From contig CBHWBD010000010.1 of the NCBI GenBank assembly GCA_966111775.1, positions 1 to 57,228 on the forward strand: a DNA stretch of 57,228 nt. Reading direction: 5' to 3'. Below, piece after piece: positions 10,401 to 16,548 of the stretch. A program made the translations under genes and the position numbers. The notes below the pieces were generated by a model. That model saw nothing but the letters and a program-made list of their open reading frames with translations, made no database searches and was not told the DNA's origin. This DNA comes from Pelomonas sp966111775 (GTDB lineage: Bacteria > Pseudomonadota > Gammaproteobacteria > Burkholderiales > Burkholderiaceae_C). Position 1 is the stretch's first letter. Each line of letters starts with the position of its first letter.

Positions 10401-10622
10401 CAAGCGAAGGTTGGTACTGTGAGCGGCCCGACGGTTAAATTCTCTACAGCCGCTGGAATGGGAAAACAGGGAATTTCTATGAGTGCCGAGGCATCAGCTT
10501 TCGGGGCCAAAGCAGCGATTGGCATGGTCAAATCGAGCAAAGATTTTTCAATTGGTTTCGCACCCCCTAGCCCGTCTTTTGGGTGGACATTTGCGCACAG
10601 CGATAGTGCGGATAAAAAGTAG
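4455..10622 (+). CDS. Secreted RHS/YD-repeat protein with internal Cys-rich array
   Basis: The protein has 2055 residues. An N-terminal Sec signal (Arg-rich, hydrophobic, cleavage probably after VQA near 28) follows a good GGGAGAGAGGG ribosome site. Residues about 50-1265 hold a domain common in RHS proteins and many YD repeats (YDxxNR-type). Residues 1271-1759 are a cysteine-rich tandem array (separate entry). The RHS pattern then resumes with YVHTDALGSPVAHT, RYEAYGYPF and the core-closing YYDPLAGRFLSVDP and VDPDG (1890-1893). Residues 1894-2055 form a variable C-terminal tip with Gly/Ser/Ala-rich beta-like sequence and no recognised toxin motif. RHS cores normally form a hollow shell around the tip. 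The G+C content falls towards the 3' end, typical of exchanged RHS tips. Sec export rather than type VI delivery is suggested by the signal peptide. Confidence 0.88.
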   Translation: MTPHFIRRRAAWLVAFGLLLAGSGGVQAQTDAVSVAFMKGKAPVAPDAITTLGPNLFGDNINLFNGSFSFEQTDFSLPGNNALPVALVRSYSPRPWATRGVLADWDLNTPRIEGTFSQEKGWIPNYGSAANRCSGFDAPPTVTVTSHDPNSGTSTNTDFFPWEYGNGVNLMIAGAGSQEILKRNSGNTQAPSDGNSYPLVTAKNWQIGCLPSIQNGAGQGFVALSPEGVRYRFDWMASRPVAFLQKGTILPRQDMYLMATQVTDRFGNWVKYTYDPANPLNLTRIESNDGRVATLTYNGNRLASASDGTRTWTYNYDSNGDLGSVVLPDSSRWQFSLRGLVDPQSMVNEDYTDCDNTTMGGATGLIGTMTHPSGAVGTFNSSFLPHGRTNVTRACTNDPNLGANWTTGNMWPKTTINQALVSKQISGPGMPTMTWLYGGDENSPYGEWAPCNNCLDRKTVTVTEPSGARTRHTFGIKWHVNEGQLLKVEEGWNGSTALKTTEYGYRDAVGQAYLDAWGDSTYFTSDYLSSRNRPQASRVITQQGASFAWDVDAGSSGFDAYARPKRVTKHSSLGYSRTELVDYKDFLNLWVLGQTERVVDLDTGKAIEAHVYTPTTALLSSTANFGWTSNSFTYYADGTLQTLYDAASKPTTFQNFMRGKPQRAVFADQTFASAVVNNLGNVASFTNEVSSSISYGFDAMGRVSNINYPSGDPVSYLPTSQSFTQITTSEYGLPAGHWRQIIATGNAITIRWFDAMWRVRLEQRYDAGDMNGTSRFVETRYDGGGRKAFVSYPTRTFSAVDGPLAGTAYTYDDINRVTVKTADSEQGGLREVTEYLDGFQRRVTNPRNLATTTSFQAFDQPSEEHPVLISAPENVQVQFVRDNFGKTTSITRMGAGVNVTRRYVYDVYERLCKTLEPEVGATVQDYDNAGNLAWRAPGLNLPSTTSCDQASVAVASKISHGYDARNRLISTTFGDGSPSVTRTYYDDGLLKNLSTGGNSSSAWNYTYNARRLLTGEALSTGGQTYNFGRGYNNLGNPISLINPSGPSLSYSPNALGEVTGITGFVSNVTYHPNGAVASYQLANGITHSLTQNVRGLPLMNKDAGVMQDVYSYDANGNVTGIADQQENIFNRSMGYDGLDRLTSANSPSTWGNATYAYDAVDNLRAAVVGTRTTTFVYGSNNQLTSAVTGGVSTPYNYDPRGNLSSKGSQTFGFDLGNRLATSSLGGGYAYDGHGRRFKTVVGGSTRLQAYSQAGQLMWASSTGPGSVPATVVGYTCASGTLSGSNCLTSTSVGATPSYSCPDGYTLSGSTCSGTSTSSVPATPAYTCPNGMSLSNGNCVGSGSYAATPNYSCPNGWTLSSGTCYGTTTVAATVTYSCPNGMTLSSTTCSGTTSAPAAVSYSCPNGMTLSGSTCNGTSTSAATPNYSCPGGGTLSGSSCNTTTSTPANPVYGCPGGMTLSGSTCNGTTTTSPTSVPDCKGWGTPYADATSSTGYMCGMQGVAASEADAAEQMCISEASRRGLLLEGYYPGGPGFFCRLGPVMTQSCPPGSSLSNGSCVKPVSQPATVNGYSCTSGTLSGSNCLNTTSSAATVTYSCPNGSTLSGSTCSTPISVAATPNYSCSSGTLSGSSCVNIPVNQPATVTYSCANGTLSGSSCINVPVNQAASVTYSCPSGGTLNGSNCNTSSSQAPSVSYSCPNGGTVSGSNCVTSTPVSKPATVSGYSCPNGGTLSGTSCTSTTSTPATPQYGCPGGGTLSGSSCVGGGATNVAYVYLAGKQIAEVNNGTTQYVHTDALGSPVAHTSAAGALLNRTRYEAYGYPFAGTKPSLNTSVIGFTGHQQDAETDMVYMQQRYYDPLAGRFLSVDPIVTDSNTGKGFGLYTYVDNNPYAKVDPDGTCEAPTGTRICMRPVEHPIVTVLRDIVEGAKNATLPAAPANPVSIGGANKTAAVIGPFEVSHTLKSGGDSSTYVGIRAPGLQIQNTTEAQAKVGTVSGPTVKFSTAAGMGKQGISMSAEASAFGAKAAIGMVKSSKDFSIGFAPPSPSFGWTFAHSDSADKK
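8265..9731 (+). repeat. Tandem array of 17 Cys-rich repeats inside the RHS gene
   Basis: Seventeen units of about 24-27 residues follow the pattern YSCPNGxTLSGSxC plus a Ser/Thr/Ala-rich spacer ending ATP, ATV or similar (residues 1271-1759). Each unit has two cysteines about 11-12 residues apart, suggesting one disulfide per unit. Eight units precede and nine follow an interruption at about 8850-9083 that carries four further cysteines. The array separates the YD-repeat part ending QAGQLMW from its expected continuation YVYLAGKQIAEV, so it looks like an insertion into a normal RHS core. Confidence 0.85.
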
Positions 10623-10641
10623 GCTGAAATCGCCGAAGCAT

Positions 10642-10989
10642 ATGAGTTGTGAAGTTATTGTCCCACTGCTGCTAGTGTTCGGGCTTTTGATTGTTGCTTA
10701 CTCGTTTGCGTGGCAGGTGGGTTTTCGCCGCTACTGCAGAAGTTTCGCAGAGTATGAGGGAAGGATTGACGAAGAGGAGTCAACTGACGGATATAACGAT
10801 GTCGGTGAAAATGAGTACTCTGTTGAAAAATTCTATGAGTTGCTTTTAAAGGACTACTCGAAAGTGCGAGATGCCGCAATCCTGGTCGCGGGAAATAGGT
10901 TGCGTGCACGGCTCTTTATGCTGGTTTTTTTTGTAGCCGCATTGATTGCCGCGATCGTGATTTCTAATCAGACGCATCGATGCTTCTGA
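10642..10989 (+). CDS. Small two-helix membrane protein, candidate immunity protein
   Basis: The protein has 115 residues, with one hydrophobic helix at about 6-24 (PLLLVFGLLIVAYSFAW) and a second at about 91-110 (LFMLVFFVAALIAAIVIS). A charged, acidic middle (EEESTDGYNDVGENE) lies between them. The gene starts 20 bases after the RHS stop and shares the unusually low G+C of the RHS tip (about 37% over 10801-10860). Position directly after a variable RHS tip is typical of cognate immunity genes. A two-helix protein would suit a membrane-acting tip, but that is inference; no family is recognised. Confidence 0.6.
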   Translation: MSCEVIVPLLLVFGLLIVAYSFAWQVGFRRYCRSFAEYEGRIDEEESTDGYNDVGENEYSVEKFYELLLKDYSKVRDAAILVAGNRLRARLFMLVFFVAALIAAIVISNQTHRCF

Positions 10990-11230
10990 TTGGATGAAAT
11001 CCCGCAACCCGGAATACCAGGTGGGTCTTGAATCCAAACCCGCTCGCTCGCCTGTAAACCCCTTGTGCATCGCTGCCCGTCATGCAGGCGCCAACAGTAG
11101 AGCCCTTCAAGCCCCAACGGCTGGATCGTTCACGGCGTCGCGCCCCCTGAGAACGCGGGTCGGTCAAATCCCGATTGCCCCGCGGCGCCTGTCGTAGAAC
11201 AGTCGCCCTCCCGCTGTACCCTCGCTCCCC

Positions 11231-11656
11231 ATGTTCCGACCTCGCCTCGCCGCCCGCGCCCGCGGCTTCACCCTGCTTGAACTGCTGGTCGTCATGGTCA
11301 TCATCGGCCTGCTGGCCGGTTACGTCGGCCCCAAGTTCTTCGGCCAGATCGGCAAGAGCGAGGTCAAGGCCGCGCGCGCCCAGATCGACGCGCTGACCAA
11401 GTCGCTGGACCAGTACCGCCTGGACGTCGGCCGCTACCCCAGCACCGACCAGGGCCTGGCCGTGCTGGTCACCAAGCCGGCCGACGAGCCCAAATGGGCC
11501 GGCCCCTACCTGTCCAAGGCCGTGCCCAAGGACCCCTGGGGCAATGACTACCAATACCGCAGCCCCGGCGAGCATGGCGAATACGACCTGCTGAGCTTCG
11601 GCAAGGACGGTCGCCCCGGCGGCGAGGGCGAAGACGCCGACCTCACCAGCTGGTGA
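11231..11656 (+). CDS. gspG: Type II secretion major pseudopilin GspG
   Basis: The protein has 141 residues. It has a class III prepilin leader with the cleavage site ARG|FTLLELLVVM after Gly12, Glu at mature position 5 and a hydrophobic assembly helix. The family hallmarks YPSTDQGL, DPWGNDYQY and the acidic, calcium-binding-type C-terminal loop (SFGKDGRPGGEGEDADL) are all visible. It would be the main subunit of the periplasmic pseudopilus. It is the first gene of a tightly packed ten-gene run; gspF follows after seven bases. No prepilin peptidase gene lies nearby, so processing must rely on one elsewhere. Confidence 0.93.
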   Translation: MFRPRLAARARGFTLLELLVVMVIIGLLAGYVGPKFFGQIGKSEVKAARAQIDALTKSLDQYRLDVGRYPSTDQGLAVLVTKPADEPKWAGPYLSKAVPKDPWGNDYQYRSPGEHGEYDLLSFGKDGRPGGEGEDADLTSW

Positions 11657-11663
11657 CCTGACC

Positions 11664-12857
11664 GTGCCCCAGTTCCAGACTCGCGTGCTGCGCGCGGGCG
11701 CCGTCGTTGCGGAGCGCGTCGAGGCGCCCGACCGCGCCGCCGTGGCCGCCGTGCTCGGCGTGCCGCCCCAGCATGTGCTGGAGGTGAGCGAAGTCGCGAG
11801 CACCGAAGCCGTCCGTCCGTGGCGCCGCAACAGCAAATTTCCACTGCAGCTCTTCAGCCAGGAATTGGCGGTGCTGCTGGACGCCGGCATCGCGCTGCTG
11901 GAAGCCCTGAACACCCTGCGCGAGAAGGAAGGCCAGCCCGGCGTGCGCGCGGCCCTGGACGCCGTCATCGGCCAGATCGAGCAGGGCCAGCCCCTGTCGG
12001 TCGCGCTGCGCCAGCAGCCGCAGGCCTTTGACGAGCTGATCTGCGCCATCGTCGCCGCCAACGAAAAGACCGGCCAGCTGTCCACGGCCCTGGCCCAGCA
12101 TGCGCGTTATCTGGCCTGGGTCGATGCGCTGCGCTCCCGCCTGGTCGCGGCCCTGGTCTATCCGCTGATGCTGCTGGGCGTCGGCGGCGCCGTCATCCTC
12201 TTCCTGCTGCTCTATGTGCTGCCGCGCTTTGCCGGCATCCTGGAGCAGACCAGTGCCGACCTGCCCTGGGCCTCGCGCGTGCTGATCGAGTTCGGCCAGA
12301 CGGCCGGCGCGCATCCGGGCCTGGTCATCGGCGGCCTCGCGGCCCTCGGCTTTGCCGTCTACGCGCTGCTGCGTCAGCCCATCGTGCGCCAGCGCGCCCA
12401 GGCGGCGCTGTGGACCCTGCCGGGCCTGGGCCCGCGGCTGCGCGTGCTGGCGCTGGCGCGGCTGTACCGCTCGCTGGCCATGCTGCTGGCTTCCGGCGTG
12501 CCGGCCCTGGCCGCCTTGAAGATCGTCGTCGACGTGGTCGCCGCGCCCTGGCGCGCCGCCGTGCAGGCCGCGGCCGCGCAGATCGAGCGCGGCGAGCGCC
12601 TGTCGGCCGCTTTCGACACCCAGGATCTGGCCACGCCGGTGGCGCGCCGCATGCTGCGCGTGGGTGAGCGCAGCGGCGAGGTCGCGGCCATGCTGGAGCG
12701 CGCCGCCGCCTTCCACGACGAAGAGGCCGCGCGCCTGACCGATCTGCTGTCGCGCCTCGTCAACCCGGCGCTGATGCTGATCATGGGGGTCTTGATCGGC
12801 GGGATCATCGTGCTGATGTATCTGCCGATCTTCCAATTGGTGGAGCAGGTGCAATGA
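11664..12857 (+). CDS. gspF: Type II secretion inner-membrane platform protein GspF
   Basis: The protein has 397 residues and begins with GTG seven bases after gspG. Two repeated GspF domains are seen, the first opening FSQELAVLLDAGIALLEALN at about 69 and the second LYRSLAMLLASGVPALAALK at about 269. Each is followed by a membrane segment (LLGVGGAVILFLLLYVLP and the C-terminal LMLIMGVLIGGIIVLMYLP). The length is standard for GspF/PilC. It forms the cytoplasmic-membrane platform that couples the ATPase to pseudopilus assembly. Its stop overlaps the next start as ATGA, indicating translational coupling to gspE. Confidence 0.93.
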   Translation: MPQFQTRVLRAGAVVAERVEAPDRAAVAAVLGVPPQHVLEVSEVASTEAVRPWRRNSKFPLQLFSQELAVLLDAGIALLEALNTLREKEGQPGVRAALDAVIGQIEQGQPLSVALRQQPQAFDELICAIVAANEKTGQLSTALAQHARYLAWVDALRSRLVAALVYPLMLLGVGGAVILFLLLYVLPRFAGILEQTSADLPWASRVLIEFGQTAGAHPGLVIGGLAALGFAVYALLRQPIVRQRAQAALWTLPGLGPRLRVLALARLYRSLAMLLASGVPALAALKIVVDVVAAPWRAAVQAAAAQIERGERLSAAFDTQDLATPVARRMLRVGERSGEVAAMLERAAAFHDEEAARLTDLLSRLVNPALMLIMGVLIGGIIVLMYLPIFQLVEQVQ

Positions 12858-14368
12858 GCGCGATCTCGCTCACCGACTGGCTGCCCGCCGAGCAAGGCCC
12901 CTGGCATCTCGACTTCGAGCAGTGGCCTCAGGCCCAGGCCCAGCGCTGGCGCGCCGTGCTGGCCGTGGGCGCGGGCAACAGGCGCGTGCTGCTGGCCGAG
13001 CGCGACGAGGACGCCATGCTGCTGCAGAGCGCCGAGTCGCGCCTGAACGCGCCCGTCGGCTGGCAGCGCTGCACGCCCGAGGCGGTGACCCATTTCCTCG
13101 GCGCCGGCGAGGCCGACTTCCGCGCCCTGTCTGACGTCGAGGATGCGCTGACCGCCGTCGAGGACCACACCGAGGAGCTGTCGGCCCTGGCCTTGAGCGA
13201 ACAGGCCAGCCCCGTCGTTCGCCTGCTCAACGCCACTCTCTACGACGCGCTGCAGGACACCGCCTCCGACATCCATATCGAATGCACGGCCCGCGGCGCC
13301 ACCATCCGCTTCCGCGTCGACGGGGTCATGGCCGTGGTGCGCCAGGTCGAGAGTCCGCAGGTTGCCGAGCAGCTGGTGTCGCGACTCAAGGTCATGGCCG
13401 AGCTCGACATCGGCGAGCGCCGCCTGCCCCAGGACGGCCGCTTCAAGCTGCGTGTGCAGGGCCGCGATATCGACTTCCGCCTCAGCGTCATGCCCAGCGT
13501 CTTCGGCGAGGACGCCGTCATCCGTATCCTGGACCGCGCGGCCATCGCCCGCGCCGGCACGCTGACGCTGGATGCCCTGGGCTTCGACGACGAGGAGCGC
13601 GCCGCCATCCGCCACCAGGCCCGCCAGCCCCACGGCATGCTGCTGGTGACCGGCCCGACCGGCTCGGGCAAGACGACGACGCTGTACGCGACCCTGGCCG
13701 AGATCCACACCGGCGCCGACAAGATCATCACCATCGAAGATCCCGTCGAGTACCAGCTCAGCGGCGTGGTGCAGATCCCCGTCAACGAGAAGAAGGGCCT
13801 GACCTTCTCGCGCGGCCTGCGCTCCATCCTGCGCCACGACCCCGACCGCGTCATGGTGGGCGAGATCCGCGATGCCGAGACGGCGCAGATCGCCGTGCAG
13901 GCCGCGCTGACCGGCCACCTGGTGTTCAGCACGGTGCACGCGAACAACGCCTTCGACGTCATCGGCCGCTTCATGCACATGGGCCTGGACCTCTACAACG
14001 TCGTCTCGGCCCTGAATGCCGTGCTGGCCCAGCGCCTGGTGCGGCTGACGTGCAAGCACTGCGCCCGGCCCTTCACGCCCGATGCGGCCACGCTGGCCCG
14101 ACACGGCGTCGTCAATGGCCACTTCATGAAGGGTGAGGGCTGCGGCCATTGCCGCGGCACCGGCTACAAGGGCCGCCGCGCCGTGGCCGAGCTGCTCAAG
14201 CTCGACGACGGCCTGCGCGACCTGATCGCGGCGCGCGCGCCCATGTCCGAGATCAAGGCCGCGGCCAAGGCGCGCGGCATGAAGTCGCTGCGCGAGATGG
14301 CCCTGGCCGCCGTCTGCCGCGGCGACACCACCTTCGAGGAGCTGGAACGTGTCACCCTCGATGAGTGA
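12854..14368 (+). CDS. gspE: Type II secretion assembly ATPase GspE
   Basis: The protein has 504 residues. Walker A is GPTGSGKTTT with Lys273, followed by an Asp box (IITIEDPVEYQL), Walker B (VGEIRDAETAQIA) and a His box (GHLVFSTVHANNA). A CxxC pair (CKHC and CGHC, spaced about 30 residues) forms the C-terminal zinc site typical of GspE/PilB enzymes. The N-terminal part, before about residue 100, is short and divergent. The enzyme would hydrolyse ATP in the cytoplasm to drive pseudopilus extension. It overlaps gspF by four bases and the next gene by eight. Confidence 0.93.
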   Translation: MSAISLTDWLPAEQGPWHLDFEQWPQAQAQRWRAVLAVGAGNRRVLLAERDEDAMLLQSAESRLNAPVGWQRCTPEAVTHFLGAGEADFRALSDVEDALTAVEDHTEELSALALSEQASPVVRLLNATLYDALQDTASDIHIECTARGATIRFRVDGVMAVVRQVESPQVAEQLVSRLKVMAELDIGERRLPQDGRFKLRVQGRDIDFRLSVMPSVFGEDAVIRILDRAAIARAGTLTLDALGFDDEERAAIRHQARQPHGMLLVTGPTGSGKTTTLYATLAEIHTGADKIITIEDPVEYQLSGVVQIPVNEKKGLTFSRGLRSILRHDPDRVMVGEIRDAETAQIAVQAALTGHLVFSTVHANNAFDVIGRFMHMGLDLYNVVSALNAVLAQRLVRLTCKHCARPFTPDAATLARHGVVNGHFMKGEGCGHCRGTGYKGRRAVAELLKLDDGLRDLIAARAPMSEIKAAAKARGMKSLREMALAAVCRGDTTFEELERVTLDE

Positions 14369-15509
14369 GCGCCTGCGCCGGCAATTGAGCGCGCGGCTGG
14401 CCAAGCCGCGGCGCGTCTTCGTCACGCCCGGCGGCGACGAGTTCGCGGCCTGGTGCAAGGACCTGCCCGGCACGGCCGTCGAACTGGTGATCAGCGCCCG
14501 TGCCCTGCACGAGCTGGTCGTCGAGCCCGGCCTGCCGCTGGCTGACCTCGACGCCGTGCAGGCCTATGCCCAGCAGCAGTTCGCCCACTATTTCGGCGCC
14601 TCCGCGCAGCGCTTTGCCATTGCGCCGTGGAAGCTCGGCGAGGCGTCGGGGGCGTCTGCCCTGCATGGGCTGGACCTGGCCGCGCTGCGCAGCCAGGCCG
14701 AGGCCGCGAACGTGCGCCTGCATGCGGTGCGTCCCGCCTGGGCCGCCTGGCTGGCCTCGTTGCCGGCCGCCACGCGCGCCGGCTCGGGCCGCGTGGTGTG
14801 GCATGAGGGCGCTGATGGGGAAAAGACGGCCGTCGTCATCCAGCTCGACCGCGGCCGCGTCACCGGCCTGCAGTCGCGCCGCGTGCGGAGCCTGGCCGAC
14901 CTCGGCGGCCTGGGCGATGAAGGGCCGCTGGCCGTCGGCACCCCGGCCGATGAACTCGTTCCGCAGCCCGGCCCCGCCACGCCGCAGCCCGACTTCCTGC
15001 CGCGCAGCGGTCGCTCGAATCTGGCCTGGCCGCTGGCCCTGACCGGCGCCCTGGTGCTGGCCACGGCGGCGTGGAGCGCCTTTGACAGCCATCGCGCGCT
15101 GGACGTCGCCCAGGCCGCGCGCGACCGCGTCGCCACGCTGCGCCCCGCGGCGGCACCCAAGCCGGCTGCGCGCAGCACGCGCGCCGAGCCGGCCGAGAAC
15201 CGCGCCGCCATCGAAGCCCGGGCCCTGCTGGCCATGCCCTGGGAGCCTCTGCTGACTCGTGTCGAAGTTGCCGGCGCCGAGGCCAAGACCATCGCCTGGC
15301 TGGGCCTGGACGCCAGCGCCGGCCGCGGCGAGCTTCGCCTGGAAGGCCTGACGCCCGACAAGCTGCTCGCCCTGCAACTGGCCGAGCAATTGGGCACGAC
15401 GCCCGGTTGGCGCCAGGTCGTGCTGTCGCGCTTCTCGACCGCCGAGACCGGCCTGGTCGGCCAGCGCTTCGAGATCAATGCCCGCGTGACGACGGGAGGC
15501 GGCTCGTGA
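14361..15509 (+). CDS. GspL-like (PilM/PilN-like) inner-membrane assembly protein
   Basis: The protein has 382 residues. About 215 cytoplasmic residues precede one membrane helix (LAWPLALTGALVLATAAW), followed by a coiled-coil-like stretch (DVAQAARDRVATL) and a periplasmic PilN/GspL-like domain. This layout and the position between gspE and a PilO-like gene match GspL, which recruits GspE to the membrane. Sequence similarity to canonical GspL is weak by eye. An ATG at 14361 overlapping gspE by eight bases is preferred; an in-frame GTG at 14349 is the alternative. The stop overlaps the next start as GTGA. Confidence 0.65.
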   Translation: MSERLRRQLSARLAKPRRVFVTPGGDEFAAWCKDLPGTAVELVISARALHELVVEPGLPLADLDAVQAYAQQQFAHYFGASAQRFAIAPWKLGEASGASALHGLDLAALRSQAEAANVRLHAVRPAWAAWLASLPAATRAGSGRVVWHEGADGEKTAVVIQLDRGRVTGLQSRRVRSLADLGGLGDEGPLAVGTPADELVPQPGPATPQPDFLPRSGRSNLAWPLALTGALVLATAAWSAFDSHRALDVAQAARDRVATLRPAAAPKPAARSTRAEPAENRAAIEARALLAMPWEPLLTRVEVAGAEAKTIAWLGLDASAGRGELRLEGLTPDKLLALQLAEQLGTTPGWRQVVLSRFSTAETGLVGQRFEINARVTTGGGS

Positions 15510-16030
15510 AGCGCCCCGCCTTCGTCAAGGCGCTCGTCAAAACATTGGGCTGGCCCGGCCTGCTGGGCATCGCGGCCCTCGCACTCGCCATCGTCGCCGT
15601 CGTGCTCGGCCAGCGCTGGGACGTGCAGGCCACCAAGCTGCAGGCCGAGGCTCGCGAGCTGCGCACCCAGGCGCGGCCGGCAGTTGCGGCCGCCTCCGCG
15701 CCGATCAGCGTGCAGCAATGGCAGGCCTCGCTGCCGCCGTCGAGCAGCCGCCAGCAGCGACTCGCCGACCTGCTGGAACTCAGCATCCGCCTCGACCTGA
15801 GCGGCGCTCGCACCGAGCACCGCCTGTCCAGCAGCGAAGGCCTGGAGAGGCTGCGCGTGACCATGCCGGTGACGGGCAGCTATGCCCAGGTGCGCCGTTT
15901 CGTCGGCGCGGCGCTGGAGCACGACCCGGCGCTGAGCCTGGACGGCATCAAGCTGCGTCGCGTCAGTCCCGTGAGCGCCAGCGTTGACGCCGAGCTGCAA
16001 TGGTCGCTGCACGGAAGGGCCGCGCCATGA
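15506..16030 (+). CDS. GspM/PilO-like inner-membrane protein
   Basis: The protein has 174 residues and a GTG start overlapping the previous stop. A single N-terminal membrane helix (LLGIAALALAIVAVVLG) is followed by a short coiled coil (LQAEARELRTQ) and a compact periplasmic domain containing VTMPVTGSYAQVRRFVGAAL, a segment typical of PilO-type ferredoxin-like folds. It would pair with the preceding GspL-like protein in the periplasm. It resembles type IV pilus PilO more than textbook GspM. Confidence 0.7.
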   Translation: MKRPAFVKALVKTLGWPGLLGIAALALAIVAVVLGQRWDVQATKLQAEARELRTQARPAVAAASAPISVQQWQASLPPSSSRQQRLADLLELSIRLDLSGARTEHRLSSSEGLERLRVTMPVTGSYAQVRRFVGAALEHDPALSLDGIKLRRVSPVSASVDAELQWSLHGRAAP

Positions 16031-16548
16031 CGCCGCGTCAGCTGGCCCTCGGCGGCGCCCTGGCCGCGACGCTGGCCGCCACCGCCTGGGTGGCCACCCG
16101 TCCCGACGACGACACGGCTGCCGTCGTGGCCGCGCCGGCGCGCCGCGCGGATTCGTCGGCCCCAGCGGCTTCCGCGGTCCTCGCAGCGGCGCCGACGACC
16201 ACGGCGCGTGAGGCCAGGGCCGAAGTGACCGAGTCTCAACTCGCCGCCTGGCAGCCGCCTCCACCGCCGCCCCCTCCGCCGGCACCGCCACCCCTGGTGG
16301 CGCCGCCGCCACCCCCGCCCGTCGCGCCGCCGGCGCCCTACCAGATGATCGGTCGCGTCGTCGAAGGCGAGGGCGCCAAGGCCGTCGATGTCGCCCTGCT
16401 GACCGGCCCCAACAAGGTCCTCAGCGCCAAGGCCGGTGACGTCATCGACGGCCAGTGGCGCGTCGAGCAGGTCTCCGACAGCGGCGTGCGCCTGACCTGG
16501 CTGCCCGGCCAGCTTCCCCAGAACATCGTTTTCAAGGCTGTGCCATGA
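16027..16548 (+). CDS. GspC/PilP-like linker protein with polyproline region
   Basis: The protein has 173 residues, starting at an ATGA overlap. An N-terminal membrane helix (about 6-22) is followed by an Ala-rich region and a striking Pro-rich stretch (about 78-108) that could span the periplasm. A small C-terminal domain begins YQMIGRVVEGEGAKAVDVAL and resembles the HR/PilP domain that contacts the secretin. It probably links the inner-membrane assembly to the secretin encoded next. It lacks the PDZ domain that many GspC proteins have. Confidence 0.65.
   Translation: MTPRQLALGGALAATLAATAWVATRPDDDTAAVVAAPARRADSSAPAASAVLAAAPTTTAREARAEVTESQLAAWQPPPPPPPPPAPPPLVAPPPPPPVAPPAPYQMIGRVVEGEGAKAVDVALLTGPNKVLSAKAGDVIDGQWRVEQVSDSGVRLTWLPGQLPQNIVFKAVP

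Noticed and set aside
12374..14473. Long minus-strand frame opposite gspF/gspE
   Set aside because: It is antisense to two strongly supported secretion genes and has no motif of its own.
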